From NCBI RefSeq assembly GCF_021391495.1, contig NZ_CP090063.1, positions 2,914,001-2,978,000 on the forward strand: a DNA stretch of 64,000 bases, given 5' to 3'. A model generated the notes under the pieces. That model searched no databases and was not told where the DNA came from. It worked only from the letters and a program-made list of their open reading frames with translations. Origin of the DNA: Amycolatopsis acidiphila. Lineage in GTDB: Bacteria > Actinomycetota > Actinomycetes > Mycobacteriales > Pseudonocardiaceae. Positions 33,893 through 43,125 of this stretch are shown here, piece by piece (positions within the stretch are counted from its first letter, which is position 1; each line of letters begins with the position of its first letter). A program made the translations under genes and the position numbers.

Positions 33893-35368
33893 TCACCTTC
33901 CGCGCGGCGGCGACACCGGGGCTGGAACCTGTGGCTGGTGCTCACTCCTGTGACTGCTGGTGCCGGTGGGGACCTTTTCCCTGCTCGCGATGAGCGCGGC
34001 GAGCACCGTGGTGACCGGCACGGCGGCCACGATCCCGACACTGCCGGCGAGCGTGCGGACGATCTCCTCGGCCACGTCCTGCGAGCCGAGGATCGTGCCC
34101 AGCCCCACGCCGGACAGCGACGAGTAGAGCATCACCGGCAGCGCGGCGCCCGCGTACGCCATGACGAGGGTGTTCACCGCCGAGCCCACGTGGTCGCGGC
34201 CGATGCGCTGGCCCGCCCGGTACAGCTCGCGCCAGCCCAGGTCCGGGTTGGCCCGCCGCAGCTCCCACACCGCGCTGGTCTGGGTGACCGTGACGTCGTC
34301 GAGTACGCCCAGCGCGCCGATCACGATCCCGGCGAGCAGCAGGCCGCGGGCGTCGATGCCGTGGCCCAGCGCGCCGATGAGCGTGGAGGTGCTGTCGTCG
34401 AGGCCGGTCAGCGACGAGGCGACGGAGAAGATCACCGACAGCAGCCCGATCAGCGCGAGGCTGGCCATCGTGCCCAGTACCGCGACCGAGGTCCGCGCGG
34501 AGAGCCCGTGCGTCACGTACAGCGCGACGAACATGATGACGCCCGCGCCCACGATCGCCACCAGCAGCGGGTTCTCCCCGGCGAGGATCGAGGGCAGCAC
34601 GAACAGCACGAGCACGACGAAGCTCAGCACCAGGGCGCCGAGCGCGGCCACGCCCCGCCACCGCCCGAGCACCACCACGGCGATCGCGAACAAGGCGGCC
34701 AGCAGCGCGAGCGGCAGTCCGCGCTGGAAGTCGACGATCTGGTAGGAGCTCGGGTCCTTCGGCTCGCCGCCGTTGTAGGCCAGGACGACCTTGTCCCCGG
34801 CGCTGAAGCGCGGGGTGCTGGGCTCGATCGGCACGACGAGCTCGATCCTGCTCCCCGCCGCGGCACCGTCGCTCAGCGCGACGTCCACGGTCAGGCAGGG
34901 CTTCTCGTCCGGGGCGGGCTGGTCGCCGACGTGCACCTGGCCGGGCGCGAGGCAGGGGCCGCTCAGCGCGGTGGCGATGGTGCCGTGCACCGGCACGCCC
35001 TGCTGGTAGCTGCCGGCGGGTTTCGCCTTGCCCCACGGGTAGAGCACGAGCATGCCCGCCACCGCCGCCACCGCGATCGGCACCAGCAGCCAGATCAGCA
35101 GCAGGCGCACCCGCCGCGACGCGGGCTCCGCCGGGCCGTGCCCGTGACCGTGGCCATGACCGGTCACGGGGGCGGGGCGTTTCGCGGACGGCTTTGCCGC
35201 CGTCTTTGCCGCCGCCTTTGCGGGCGGCTTCGGGGCGGGCTTCGCGGCCACCGCCGGTTTCCGGCGCGGGGCCTGCGGCCGGGCACGCGCGGGTTCGTCG
35301 GTGACCCGGCGGATCGGGCCGGTCTCGGCGTCGGCGAAGTCGTCACGTACCACCGGGCTATCGTGCAC
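33893..35368 (-). CDS. YibE/F-family membrane protein with His-rich N-terminus
   Basis: About 491 residues from GTG 35368; GTG 35353 is equally possible and neither has a good ribosome site. A long cytoplasmic N-terminus rich in Lys/Ala/Pro contains the histidine repeat GHGHGHGHG, which could bind a metal. A helix, a periplasmic domain of about 100 residues and some seven further helices follow. The YibE/F core shows LPSILAGENPLLVAIVGAG, HGLSARTSVAVLGT and GALGVLDDVTVTQTSAVWEL. The family is a putative transporter of unknown substrate. Confidence 0.85.
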   Translation of the reverse strand: MHDSPVVRDDFADAETGPIRRVTDEPARARPQAPRRKPAVAAKPAPKPPAKAAAKTAAKPSAKRPAPVTGHGHGHGHGPAEPASRRVRLLLIWLLVPIAVAAVAGMLVLYPWGKAKPAGSYQQGVPVHGTIATALSGPCLAPGQVHVGDQPAPDEKPCLTVDVALSDGAAAGSRIELVVPIEPSTPRFSAGDKVVLAYNGGEPKDPSSYQIVDFQRGLPLALLAALFAIAVVVLGRWRGVAALGALVLSFVVLVLFVLPSILAGENPLLVAIVGAGVIMFVALYVTHGLSARTSVAVLGTMASLALIGLLSVIFSVASSLTGLDDSTSTLIGALGHGIDARGLLLAGIVIGALGVLDDVTVTQTSAVWELRRANPDLGWRELYRAGQRIGRDHVGSAVNTLVMAYAGAALPVMLYSSLSGVGLGTILGSQDVAEEIVRTLAGSVGIVAAVPVTTVLAALIASREKVPTGTSSHRSEHQPQVPAPVSPPRGR

Positions 35369-35489
35369 AGCCCGCTCGGCGGGGGTGCCGCCGGGGAGGG
35401 CGCGCGCGAAATTCGTGTCCCGAACCCCGTAACGTCCGCTTCGCTCAGGCGTCTCTGTCCATGACAGCCCTGTTAACGGGAGGACCGCC

Positions 35490-35894
35490 GTGCGCACCGA
35501 CGTCGTGGAACAGCATCAGTTCGTCACCCTCAACGGATGTGAAACCCCGGTGTTCTCCCGGTGGACCTACATCGCGGGCGACCCGTACGTCGTGAACCTC
35601 GCGTTCCGCACCGAGCGCGGCCGCTGGATCGAGTGGTGCTTCGCGCGGGACCTGCTCGTCGAGGGCCTGGTGGAGCCCGCCGGGCTGGGCGATGTGCGCG
35701 TCCGCCCGGATCTCGCCTTCTCCGGCGAGCTGCTGGTGATCGAGCTCGAGTCGCCCGACGGGTACGCCATCGTCGAGATGCGCCGCGAGGACGTCGAGCA
35801 GTTCGTCGACGGCACCCGCGAGGTCGTCCCGCTCGGCGCCGAGAGCGAACTGCTCGACATCGACGCGTTCATCGCGCAGATCATCGAGGTCTGA
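35490..35894 (+). CDS. SsgA-like sporulation/cell division protein (SsgB-like)
   Basis: 134 residues from GTG 35490 with GGGAGGA upstream. Matches the SALP family along its length: SRWTYIAGDPYVVNLAFRT, EWCFARDLLVEGLVEPAGLG, DVRVRPDL and the C-terminal acidic helix. SsgB recruits FtsZ to division sites in sporulating actinomycetes; single-SALP genera usually keep an SsgB-type copy. A class A PBP gene lies convergent 42 bases downstream, which may be coincidence. Confidence 0.9.
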   Translation: MRTDVVEQHQFVTLNGCETPVFSRWTYIAGDPYVVNLAFRTERGRWIEWCFARDLLVEGLVEPAGLGDVRVRPDLAFSGELLVIELESPDGYAIVEMRREDVEQFVDGTREVVPLGAESELLDIDAFIAQIIEV

Positions 35895-35936
35895 CCGGCA
35901 TTCATCCCGGCATGATCGGGTTGCATCCCGCCGCCG

Positions 35937-38063
35937 TCAGCTGCGTGCGTTGAGGTAGGCCGGGTCCGGCTGGGGGAGCTGGACGTCCGGCTTGCCCGCC
36001 AGCAGCTGGCTCATCGCGTGGAAGTACGGCGGCGCCGCCACCGTGCCACCGAACGCGCCGTGCCCGCAGTTGCCGAGGTGCACCGGCGTGCCGGGACAGA
36101 TCTCCGCCGGGTGCGGCCCGTCCGCGAAGACCATCGACGCCACGGCGTAGTCGTCGACGCCACCGACGAACGCGACCGACTCGCTCTGCTGCGTCGTACC
36201 GGTCTTGCCGATGTCCGGGTGCGTCCAGCCCGCCGCCCGCGCCGCCGCGGCCGAGGTGCCGCTGATCGTGTCCTGGCTCAGCCCCGCCTCCAGCGTGTTC
36301 GCCAGCCCCGGCGGCACGACCTGCTCACACGCCTGCTGCTTGACCGGCACCGGCTTGCCGTCCCGGCCGGTGATGGACAGGATCGGGTTCGGCGGGCACC
36401 ACATGCCGCCGCTCATCAGCGTCGCCGAGACGTTCGACATCTCCAGCGGGCTCACCGGGCTGTTGCCGAGGGTGAACGACAGCTTGTTCTGGAAGTACTG
36501 CGACTGCGGCTCGCTGTACTGCGGGTTCGACGAGCGGGGGTCCGGGATCGCGCCCGCGTCGTTGGTGTTGAGGGTGTTGCGCAGGCCCAGCCGCCGCGCC
36601 ATGTCGAGCACCGCCGGCATGCCGACCTGCGACTCCAGCCCCACGAAGGCGACGTTCGGCGAGGTGGCCAGCCCGTCGCGCAGGGAGATCGGGTTCGGGT
36701 AGTTCGTCCCGTCGTTCTGCACGCAGTAGGGCGGCGTGTACCGGTTGGCGCCGGGCTGGGTGAAGCACTGGCCCGCCTGGTTGGGCAGCGGCGTGTTCAG
36801 CCCGGCCTTGCCGGTCTCCAGCGCCGCCGCCGAGGTGAAGATCTTGAACGACGAGCCCGCGCCGAACACGTTGCTGGCGTCGGCGACGATGTTGGTCGAG
36901 GTCTCGCCCTTGTCGGGATCGGTGCCGTAGTTGCGGTTCGCGACCATCGCGAGGACCTCGTGGGTGTTCTGGCCCGGCCGGATCACCGCGAACGCGTTCG
37001 CCACCCCGTTCTGCGCCGTGGGCACGTTGGCGTTCACGGCGTTCTTGACCGTCTGGGCCACCGCGGGGTCCATCGTGGTCTTGATCGTGTAGCCGCCGGT
37101 CTCCAGCTGGTCCGCGGTGAACCCGGCCTGCAGCAGGTAGTTTTCCGCGTAGGCGCAGAAGAACCCGGCGTCGTCCGGCGCGCCGAGGCAGGTGCTGGAC
37201 GGGATGTCCGGGCCGTTCTCGAGCACGCCGAGCGGGCTCGCCTTGGCGATCTCGGCGTCCTTCTCGGCGAGCATCCGGTTGGTCACCATGTCGTCGATGA
37301 CCGTGTTGCGCCGGTTCAGCGCCTCCTGCGGATACTTGTACGGGTTGTACGCGTTGGGGTTGTTCACCATGCCCGCGAGCAACGCGGCCTGCTGCACGTT
37401 CAGCTTGTCCGGGGTGGTGTGGAAGTAGGCGTGCGCCGCCGCGCCGACGCCGTAGATGTTCCCGGCGAACTCCACCACGTCGAGGTAACCGGTGAGAATG
37501 TCCTCTTTGGACTCCGACTGGCCCAGCTGCACCGCGATCTTCGCCTCGCGCAGCTTGCGGGCGAGGGTGTCGGCCTTGTCGGCGTACTGGGCCGCCTTGT
37601 CGCCTCGGTCCACCACGTTGATCAGGTAGTTCTTCACGTACTGCTGGGTGATCGTCGAGCCACCCTGGGTGCTGCCGCCCGAGCTGTCGTGCAACGCGGC
37701 CCGCACCATGCCCTTGGGGTCGACCCCGCCCTCGGACCAGAACCGCCGGTCCTCCACCGACACGATCGCCGCGGTCATCGTCGGCGCGATCTGGTTGTAG
37801 GCCACCGGCACCCGGTACTGGTCGAACAGCGTCGCGATCGGGTTGCCGTCGCGGTCGGTGACCGTCGTGACGAGCGGCTGCTGGCTCGTGGCCAGCGACG
37901 CGGAGATGCCGTCGACGGAGTCGCTCACCTGGTTCGACAGCACCCCCGCTCCCATCGCCACCGGCGCCAGTACGCCGGCGACCAGGACACCGGCGAGCGC
38001 GCACGAACCGAGGAATCGGGGCACATTACGGGAAAGCTGCACACCGGCGACCATAGTCAGCAT
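35937..38063 (-). CDS. Class A penicillin-binding protein (bifunctional transglycosylase/transpeptidase)
   Basis: 708 residues from ATG 38063 (ATG 38054 also possible). A single N-terminal helix (about 15-37) anchors it outside the membrane. The GT51 domain has SVEDRRFWSEGGVDPKGMVRA and GGSTITQQYVKN. The transpeptidase has Ser404-x-x-Lys407 in GAGSSFKIF, SPN as the SxN motif and Lys620-Thr-Gly. It polymerises and cross-links peptidoglycan. No PASTA domain follows, so it is a PonA1-type enzyme with a short tail. Confidence 0.96.
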   Translation of the reverse strand: MLTMVAGVQLSRNVPRFLGSCALAGVLVAGVLAPVAMGAGVLSNQVSDSVDGISASLATSQQPLVTTVTDRDGNPIATLFDQYRVPVAYNQIAPTMTAAIVSVEDRRFWSEGGVDPKGMVRAALHDSSGGSTQGGSTITQQYVKNYLINVVDRGDKAAQYADKADTLARKLREAKIAVQLGQSESKEDILTGYLDVVEFAGNIYGVGAAAHAYFHTTPDKLNVQQAALLAGMVNNPNAYNPYKYPQEALNRRNTVIDDMVTNRMLAEKDAEIAKASPLGVLENGPDIPSSTCLGAPDDAGFFCAYAENYLLQAGFTADQLETGGYTIKTTMDPAVAQTVKNAVNANVPTAQNGVANAFAVIRPGQNTHEVLAMVANRNYGTDPDKGETSTNIVADASNVFGAGSSFKIFTSAAALETGKAGLNTPLPNQAGQCFTQPGANRYTPPYCVQNDGTNYPNPISLRDGLATSPNVAFVGLESQVGMPAVLDMARRLGLRNTLNTNDAGAIPDPRSSNPQYSEPQSQYFQNKLSFTLGNSPVSPLEMSNVSATLMSGGMWCPPNPILSITGRDGKPVPVKQQACEQVVPPGLANTLEAGLSQDTISGTSAAAARAAGWTHPDIGKTGTTQQSESVAFVGGVDDYAVASMVFADGPHPAEICPGTPVHLGNCGHGAFGGTVAAPPYFHAMSQLLAGKPDVQLPQPDPAYLNARS

Positions 38064-38155
38064 TCGGTGAGACCCCTGTTGTGGCCTTTTCCATTACCGG
38101 CGCAGGGGCTGCTCTTGAACCTGTGGCCACCATTCCCATGGTTCGGTAAAGTTTC

Positions 38156-38179
38156 CGCCCGGCGGCCTTGCGCCGGGCG
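38156..38179 (+). promoter_or_regulatory. GC-rich hairpin upstream of sthA
   Basis: CGCCCGGCG and CGCCGGGCG form a perfect 9-bp stem with a 6-base loop, ending 24 bases before the sthA start. It could be a leader structure. No U-tract is present. Confidence 0.4.
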
Positions 38180-38203
38180 AGGCCGGATGACCAGGCTTGC
38201 CCG

Positions 38204-39616
38204 GTGAGCGAACACGACTACGACCTGATCGTCATCGGCTCCGGCCCGGGCGGGCAGAAGGCGGCCATCGCGGCCGCGAAGCTGGGCAAGCGGGTGGCCG
38301 TGGTCGACCGGCAGGACATGGTCGGCGGCGTCTGCGTCAACACCGGCACGATCCCCTCCAAGACCCTGCGCGAGGCGGTGCTGTACCTCACCGGGCTGAA
38401 CCAGCGCGACCTCTACGGGGCCAGCTACCGGGTGAAGCAGGACATCACGATCGCCGACCTGCTCGCCCGCACCCAGCACGTGATCGGCCGCGAGGTGCAG
38501 GTCGTGCGCGCGCAGCTGCTGCGCAACCACGTCGACCTGCTCGCCGGCACCGCCCGGTTCACCGACCCGCACACGATCGCGGTGGAGGGCACCCATCGCG
38601 GCGACCGGCACGCGGTGACCGGGGAGAAGATCGTGATCGCCACCGGCACCCGCCCGGCGCGGCCGGACCAGGTCGACTTCGACGCGGCCCGGGTGCTGGA
38701 CTCCGACGAGATCCTGCGCCTGGAGGAGATCCCGTCCTCGCTGGTCGTCGTCGGCGCCGGGGTGATCGGGATCGAGTACGCCTCGGTGTTCGCCGCCCTC
38801 GGCAGCCGCGTCACGGTGGTCGAGCAGCGGGAGCGGATGCTGGACTTCTGCGACCCCGAAATCGTCGAGTCGCTCAAGTTCCACCTGCGCGACCTCGCGG
38901 TCACCTTCCGGTTCGGGGAGAAGGTCGCGAACGTCGCCGTCTCCGACAACGCGACCGTGACCGCGCTCGTCAGCGGCAAGCGCATCCCGGCCGACGCGGT
39001 GATGTACTCCGCGGGCCGCCAGGGCATGACCGAGGAGCTGGACCTGCCCGCGGCGGGCCTGGCGGCCGACCACCGCGGCCGGCTGTCGGTGGACGAGCAC
39101 TACCGGACCCCGGTGGAGCACATCTACGCCGTCGGCGACGTGATCGGCTTCCCGGCGCTCGCCGCGACCTCGATGGACCAGGGGCGCCTTGCCGCATACC
39201 ACGCCTTCGGCGAGCCGGCGCACGAGATGAGCGCGCTGCAGCCGATCGGCATCTACACGATCCCGGAGGTCTCCTACTGCGGCGCGACGGAGGCGGAGCT
39301 GACGTCGTCCGCGGTGCCGTACGAGGTCGGCACGGCCCGCTACCGCGAGCTGGCGCGCGGCCAGATCGCGGGCGATTCGTACGGGATGCTCAAGCTCCTG
39401 GTGTCCACCACGAACCGGACGCTGCTGGGCGTGCACGTGTTCGGCACCGGCGCGACCGACCTCGTCCACATCGGACAGGCGGTGATGGGCTGCGGGGGCA
39501 CGGTGGACTACCTGGTGGACGCGGTGTTCAACTACCCGACCCTGTCCGAGGCGTACAAGGTCGCCGCACTCGACGCGACGAACAAGATCCGCGCGCTCGA
39601 GCGGTTCGCGACCTGA
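38204..39616 (+). CDS. sthA: Si-specific soluble NAD(P)+ transhydrogenase
   Basis: 470 residues from GTG 38204. A flavoprotein disulfide-reductase fold with FAD motif [24 protein letters not shown](P) motif [20 protein letters not shown] and C-terminal FAD contact [18 protein letters not shown]. The CxxxxC disulfide is reduced to one Cys ([16 protein letters not shown]), the mark of SthA rather than lipoamide dehydrogenase. It re-oxidises NADPH with NAD+, which helps balance redox in biosynthetically active actinomycetes. Confidence 0.95.
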   Translation: MSEHDYDLIVIGSGPGGQKAAIAAAKLGKRVAVVDRQDMVGGVCVNTGTIPSKTLREAVLYLTGLNQRDLYGASYRVKQDITIADLLARTQHVIGREVQVVRAQLLRNHVDLLAGTARFTDPHTIAVEGTHRGDRHAVTGEKIVIATGTRPARPDQVDFDAARVLDSDEILRLEEIPSSLVVVGAGVIGIEYASVFAALGSRVTVVEQRERMLDFCDPEIVESLKFHLRDLAVTFRFGEKVANVAVSDNATVTALVSGKRIPADAVMYSAGRQGMTEELDLPAAGLAADHRGRLSVDEHYRTPVEHIYAVGDVIGFPALAATSMDQGRLAAYHAFGEPAHEMSALQPIGIYTIPEVSYCGATEAELTSSAVPYEVGTARYRELARGQIAGDSYGMLKLLVSTTNRTLLGVHVFGTGATDLVHIGQAVMGCGGTVDYLVDAVFNYPTLSEAYKVAALDATNKIRALERFAT

Positions 39617-39620
39617 GGGG

Positions 39621-39644
39621 CCGCGCGGCGGCGCTGCCGCGCGG
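39621..39644. terminator. Hairpin terminator between convergent sthA and WbqC genes
   Basis: CCGCGCGGC and GCCGCGCGG form a perfect 9-bp stem with a 6-base loop, in the 34-base gap between converging stop codons. Confidence 0.75.
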
Positions 39645-39650
39645 TGCGGG

Positions 39651-40367
39651 CTAGACGGGAACGGCGGCGGTCAGTTCGTCGCGCAGCGCGGCGGAGCCGA
39701 GGGCGGCGAAGGCCCACAGCGAACTGAGGGTGCGCATCCCGTCCTTGCCGGCGAGCTCGGGCTGCGGCGGATAGCGCACGGTGAGCCCGCGCGCCGCGAA
39801 GGGCGCTTCGTCGAGGTAGCGGGCGCCGCCGCGGCCGCAGAGGTAGGTGTCGGCGCCGACCGCCGCGGCCAGGTCGGCCAGGCGCGCGGAGCGCTCGTCG
39901 CTGGAGAGCAGGGCGCTGCTGCGCACGACCTCGCCCCGCCAGCCCAGCTGGGCGAGCAGGGCCCGGGTGGACACCTCGGCCACGTCGGCGACGCGGTCGG
40001 TCAGGGCGAGGGCGGCGAGCACCTCGTCGACGGCGTCGCGGACGCAGGCCCAGTGCGGGCCGCGGCCGTAGTACTGCCGCACGAGCTGGGCGACGCGGCG
40101 CCGGCTCGTGTCCGGGTCGGCGAGGCGCAGCTCGGCGATCCGGCTGGCACGGCCCTGCGGACGGTGCACCGGCACGGTCAGCCAGCGCTGCGCCGCGGGG
40201 TCGTGGAGCGGGGCGAGGCGCGCGCGGTGCTGGTAGTCGCGGGCGTTGAACTGGACGTCGTCCAGCACCACCCACACGTCCGCCTGAAAGAGTTTCGCGA
40301 GTGTCGCGGAACGGGGAAAGAAATTCGGTTGATGGACGGCACAGGATCTCGGGTCGGTCACGGCCAC
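39651..40367 (-). CDS. WbqC-like family protein
   Basis: 238 residues, start at 40367. The family pattern is clear: SCAVHQPNFFPRSATLAKLF, ADVWVVLDDVQFNARDYQHRA, LTVPVHRPQG and a C-terminal YPPQPELAGKDGMRTLSSLWAFAALG. WbqC proteins occur in O-antigen and natural-product clusters and are thought to act on sugars or amines, but no reaction is established. It is the last gene of a minus-strand group with YdcF and XRE/TPR genes, 13 bases after the YdcF gene. Confidence 0.85.
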   Translation of the reverse strand: MAVTDPRSCAVHQPNFFPRSATLAKLFQADVWVVLDDVQFNARDYQHRARLAPLHDPAAQRWLTVPVHRPQGRASRIAELRLADPDTSRRRVAQLVRQYYGRGPHWACVRDAVDEVLAALALTDRVADVAEVSTRALLAQLGWRGEVVRSSALLSSDERSARLADLAAAVGADTYLCGRGGARYLDEAPFAARGLTVRYPPQPELAGKDGMRTLSSLWAFAALGSAALRDELTAAVPV

Positions 40368-40380
40368 GAGGCTTATTCGA

Positions 40381-41034
40381 TCACAGCATCCGGCTCGAGA
40401 ATCCGGCGGCCACCAGTCGCCGATAGGCGGCGTACACGGACGGGGGAATCTCCTGGGAAATCGCGAATCCCTGACCGGGATACTCGATGATCCGTTGAAG
40501 GTCGCCGATCATCATGTCGATCAGCTCCGTGCCGTGGTCACGGGCCTGCACGTACTCCGCCAGCGACAGCGGCACCGACGCGCACACCGGCTCGACGTCC
40601 GGCCAGACCTTGCGCGTCGTGGCGTAGGCGCGCCGCTCCATGTACGGCATCGACACGAGCATCACCGAATCGACGGAAATCCCCGCGGCACGCAGGACTT
40701 CACGCGAAAGGGTGATGTTCTCGCCGGTGTTCGTGGCACCCGGCTCGACGAGGATCGCGTCCTCGGGCACCCCGAGTTCGAGGGCGTGCTCGCGGTAGTG
40801 CACCCCCTCGCCGCGCGGGAACGTGTCGAACGTTTCGCGGCTGTTCGCCCCGCTGAACACCACGACCGGGAAGAGGCCGCGGTGGTACAGCTCGGCCGCG
40901 TGCGCCGCGACGCTCAGGTCGTTGCAGCCGAGCGCCACCGCGGCACAGCATTTCTTCAGGCTGTGCCCGAGCCGGTGATATCGCCAGATGGTTTCCGCAT
41001 CCGTCCAGGTGCGATCGATGACTTCTTTCCGCAT
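40381..41034 (-). CDS. YdcF/DUF218-family protein, soluble form
   Basis: 217 residues, start at 41034. The ElyC/SanA/YdcF fold appears as AVALGCNDLSVAAHAAELYHRG, VVFSGANSRETFDTF and the conserved EPGATNTGENITLSREVL active-site loop, then SMPYMERRAYATTRKVW. Membrane helices that precede this domain in ElyC/SanA are missing, so it is cytoplasmic like YdcF. YdcF binds S-adenosylmethionine in E. coli, but its reaction is unknown. It lies between the regulator and the WbqC gene in one apparent operon. Confidence 0.85.
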   Translation of the reverse strand: MRKEVIDRTWTDAETIWRYHRLGHSLKKCCAAVALGCNDLSVAAHAAELYHRGLFPVVVFSGANSRETFDTFPRGEGVHYREHALELGVPEDAILVEPGATNTGENITLSREVLRAAGISVDSVMLVSMPYMERRAYATTRKVWPDVEPVCASVPLSLAEYVQARDHGTELIDMMIGDLQRIIEYPGQGFAISQEIPPSVYAAYRRLVAAGFSSRML

Positions 41035-41052
41035 TCGTGCCGGTACCGGTTC

Positions 41053-42147
41053 TCACGCCTGCCGCTCGAAAGCGCGGCGAATTCCGTCGATACTCTGCAA
41101 TTGGTGCAGCAGACCGAACCTGGTGGAAATGCGGGCGCACCGGTCGAGAATGGTGAGCCCGTTGCCCGCGGTCGCGCGGTCGGACAGCAGGATGTGCGCG
41201 TGGGCGGTGTCCAGGCGCACCTTCTGCAGCGGGGTGTCGTTGACGCGGTGGGTCAGCGCGACGTCGATGGCCTGGGCGGCGGCGCCGAGGTCGCCGGCCC
41301 CGCGGTGGGCCAGCGCGAGCTTCTGGTGGGCGACCGACCAGTCCTCGGGCTCTTCCATCGTCTCGAAGTCATGGATCGCGGGCACGATGTGCCGGGTCGC
41401 CGACTCGTTGAGCCCGCGCTTGCTCAGCGCCGTCCCGATCCACAGCCGGGCGCGGGTGCGGTCGTGCTCGCTCAGCCGCTCGTCGGCGGTGAGCGACTCG
41501 TAGTGGCGGGCGGCGGTCTCGAGCCGCCCCGCCATCTCCTCGAGCACGACGAGCTTGAGCTCGATCTGCGCCACCCGGCGCGGGGTGCCCAGCTCGGTGA
41601 AGACGCGCAGCGCCTTGCGGTAGGTCTGCTCGGCCGACGCCGGGCCGCGGATGACGCCCTGGTCCTGCTGCACGTCGCCGAGCAGGCGCAGCGAGCGGCC
41701 GTAGAGGTACATCCCGCGGGTGTCGTTGCTGTTGGGGTGGTAACGGCGTAGCCAGCGGTCCAGCAGGGTGCGGGCCAGTGGGAACTCCTGGCGGCCCAGC
41801 GAGGCCATCGTGCGGTCGAGGTCGTCGGACCAGGCGTCGTAGTCGTAGCCGGTCACCGGGGCCGGGGCGGCGGCGCCCTCGTCCGGCTGCCGGACCAGCA
41901 CGTCGAACCGCCGCCGGGCGTCGGGGTCGGCGCGGGAGAGCGCGGTGTCGAGGATCGCCTGGGTGTCGGGCCGCGGCACGGTGGCGGTGCCACCGGACTC
42001 CCATTTGGCGACCGTCCGGGCCGCGACGCCGAGGTAGCCGGCGAAGGCGCGGACCGACAGGCGCAGGGCATGCCTCAGCAGCCGCGCCTCGCGCCCACTC
42101 CAGTGGTGCGCGGTCGCGGCGACCTGGTTGGGGTCCCCGGAGGCCAC
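41053..42147 (-). CDS. XRE-family regulator with TPR-like domain
   Basis: 364 residues, start at 42147. The N-terminal HTH (about 15-75) reads LRLSVRAFAGYLGVAARTVAKWESGG. After a Pro/Ala linker, residues 105-360 form repeating helices (LDRTMASLGRQEFPLARTLLDRWLRR, YRKALRVFTELGTPRR, VAHQKLALAHRGAGDLGAA) like actinobacterial XRE-TPR sensors. Such proteins often bind small peptides or signals. It is first in a minus-strand group and may control it. Confidence 0.8.
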   Translation of the reverse strand: MASGDPNQVAATAHHWSGREARLLRHALRLSVRAFAGYLGVAARTVAKWESGGTATVPRPDTQAILDTALSRADPDARRRFDVLVRQPDEGAAAPAPVTGYDYDAWSDDLDRTMASLGRQEFPLARTLLDRWLRRYHPNSNDTRGMYLYGRSLRLLGDVQQDQGVIRGPASAEQTYRKALRVFTELGTPRRVAQIELKLVVLEEMAGRLETAARHYESLTADERLSEHDRTRARLWIGTALSKRGLNESATRHIVPAIHDFETMEEPEDWSVAHQKLALAHRGAGDLGAAAQAIDVALTHRVNDTPLQKVRLDTAHAHILLSDRATAGNGLTILDRCARISTRFGLLHQLQSIDGIRRAFERQA

Positions 42148-42483
42148 CCGATGAGGTTAACTCGCCAGAGGCGGTACAAGTACACCGAAAGTGCAACAGC
42201 AGTTCGTATGCGTGACGAATTCCATCGTTCAGCCTAGACACAGGCACTCGTCGCCGGGATGACTCCTTGTCCCGGGCCGATCCCCGGCGCCGGGTGCCGC
42301 CCCACCGCCGCGCGGCCGGCCGCCGCCGGTGGGGACGAGGTGTGGCCGGTGTGGTGTTGCCGCGGTCTGGTGCTGCGGAGACCGCGCAGGGGCGGCCTCC
42401 GCGACCAGGCAGTTCGCCGTCATCGACGTCCACAAAGGATAGAGTTGCCCGTTACCCGGCGGCCGGGTTTTCCCGGCATTACC
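42148..42483. other. Divergent intergenic region (336 bp)
   Basis: It lies between the divergent XRE/TPR and TetR genes. I see no protein-like frame. The left third is relatively AT-rich and probably holds the promoter of the XRE operon. In the middle, CCCCACCG (42300-42307) and CGGTGGGG (42327-42334) form an 8-bp stem with a GC-rich centre. The right part has GGATAGAGTT about 40 bases before the TetR start as a weak -10 candidate. Confidence 0.6.
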
Positions 42484-43125
42484 ATGGAACCCGTGACTTC
42501 CGGTGCGGTGGCCCCGGCCCGCAACGCCTTCCGCGAGCAGCAGTGGCGCGAGGCGCACGAGCGCTATCTCGTCTGTGCCCGGGCGGTTTTCGAGCGTCTC
42601 GGCTACCACGACGCCACCGTGGCGGACATCGTCGAAGCGGCCAACGGCAGCCGCGCGACGTTCTACGCGCACTTCCGGGACAAGGCCGACATCGCGGCCT
42701 GCCTGTTCGAGCGGACACTGCCCGCCGGTGCCGCGATCTACCGCCGGGTCACGGAATTCCCCGAGCCGAGCCGCGAGCTCGTGCGCGGGTGGCTGAACGA
42801 GCACGTGCTCGGGTTCTGGGTGCACTACCGGGTCGAGGTCGAGGCGGTCAACCACGCGATGGGCGCGGACCCGTCGGTCGCGGCGCGGCACTACCAGTGG
42901 ATCGTCGGCGCGGCCCGTCAGCTGGAGCCCTTCTTCGTCGCCTGGACCGGGGCGGACGAACAGGTCGGGCTTACCCGCGCGTCGCTGCTGGTGCTCCAGC
43001 TCGAACGGCTGTGTTACCACTGGCTCGTGCGCGGCGTCGAGCACGACCGCGAGCGGATGCTCGACATCCTGGCGGACCTGTGGTTCCGGGAGCTCGTCCT
43101 GCTGCGCGCGGGCCCGCCGCGATGA
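42484..43125 (+). CDS. TetR/AcrR-family regulator
   Basis: 213 residues from ATG 42484. The N-terminal helix-turn-helix is RAVFERLGYHDATVADIVEAANGSRATFYAHFRDKADI. The C-terminal ligand domain is helical with LNEHVLGFWVHYRVEVEAVNHAMG. Its stop overlaps the methyltransferase start by 4 nt, so it is co-translated with that gene, an unusual arrangement suggesting that it senses a metabolite tied to methyl or sulfur metabolism. Ligand unknown. Confidence 0.9.
   Translation: MEPVTSGAVAPARNAFREQQWREAHERYLVCARAVFERLGYHDATVADIVEAANGSRATFYAHFRDKADIAACLFERTLPAGAAIYRRVTEFPEPSRELVRGWLNEHVLGFWVHYRVEVEAVNHAMGADPSVAARHYQWIVGAARQLEPFFVAWTGADEQVGLTRASLLVLQLERLCYHWLVRGVEHDRERMLDILADLWFRELVLLRAGPPR

Noticed and set aside
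38102..38130. A tRNA-like 3' end (complement contains ACAGGTTCAAG) between the PBP and sthA genes
   Set aside because: The T-stem cannot pair and no acceptor or anticodon arms are found. A similar string at 33918-33934 is inside a coding region, so it is probably chance.
42300..42334. GC-rich hairpin between the XRE and TetR genes as a terminator
   Set aside because: Both flanking genes are transcribed away from it, so termination makes no sense; it may be chance in this composition.
42259..42483. Extension of the TetR frame upstream to GTG/ATG codons near 42259
   Set aside because: The added residues are Pro/Arg/Gly-rich with no family similarity, and the HTH begins at the normal distance from ATG 42484.
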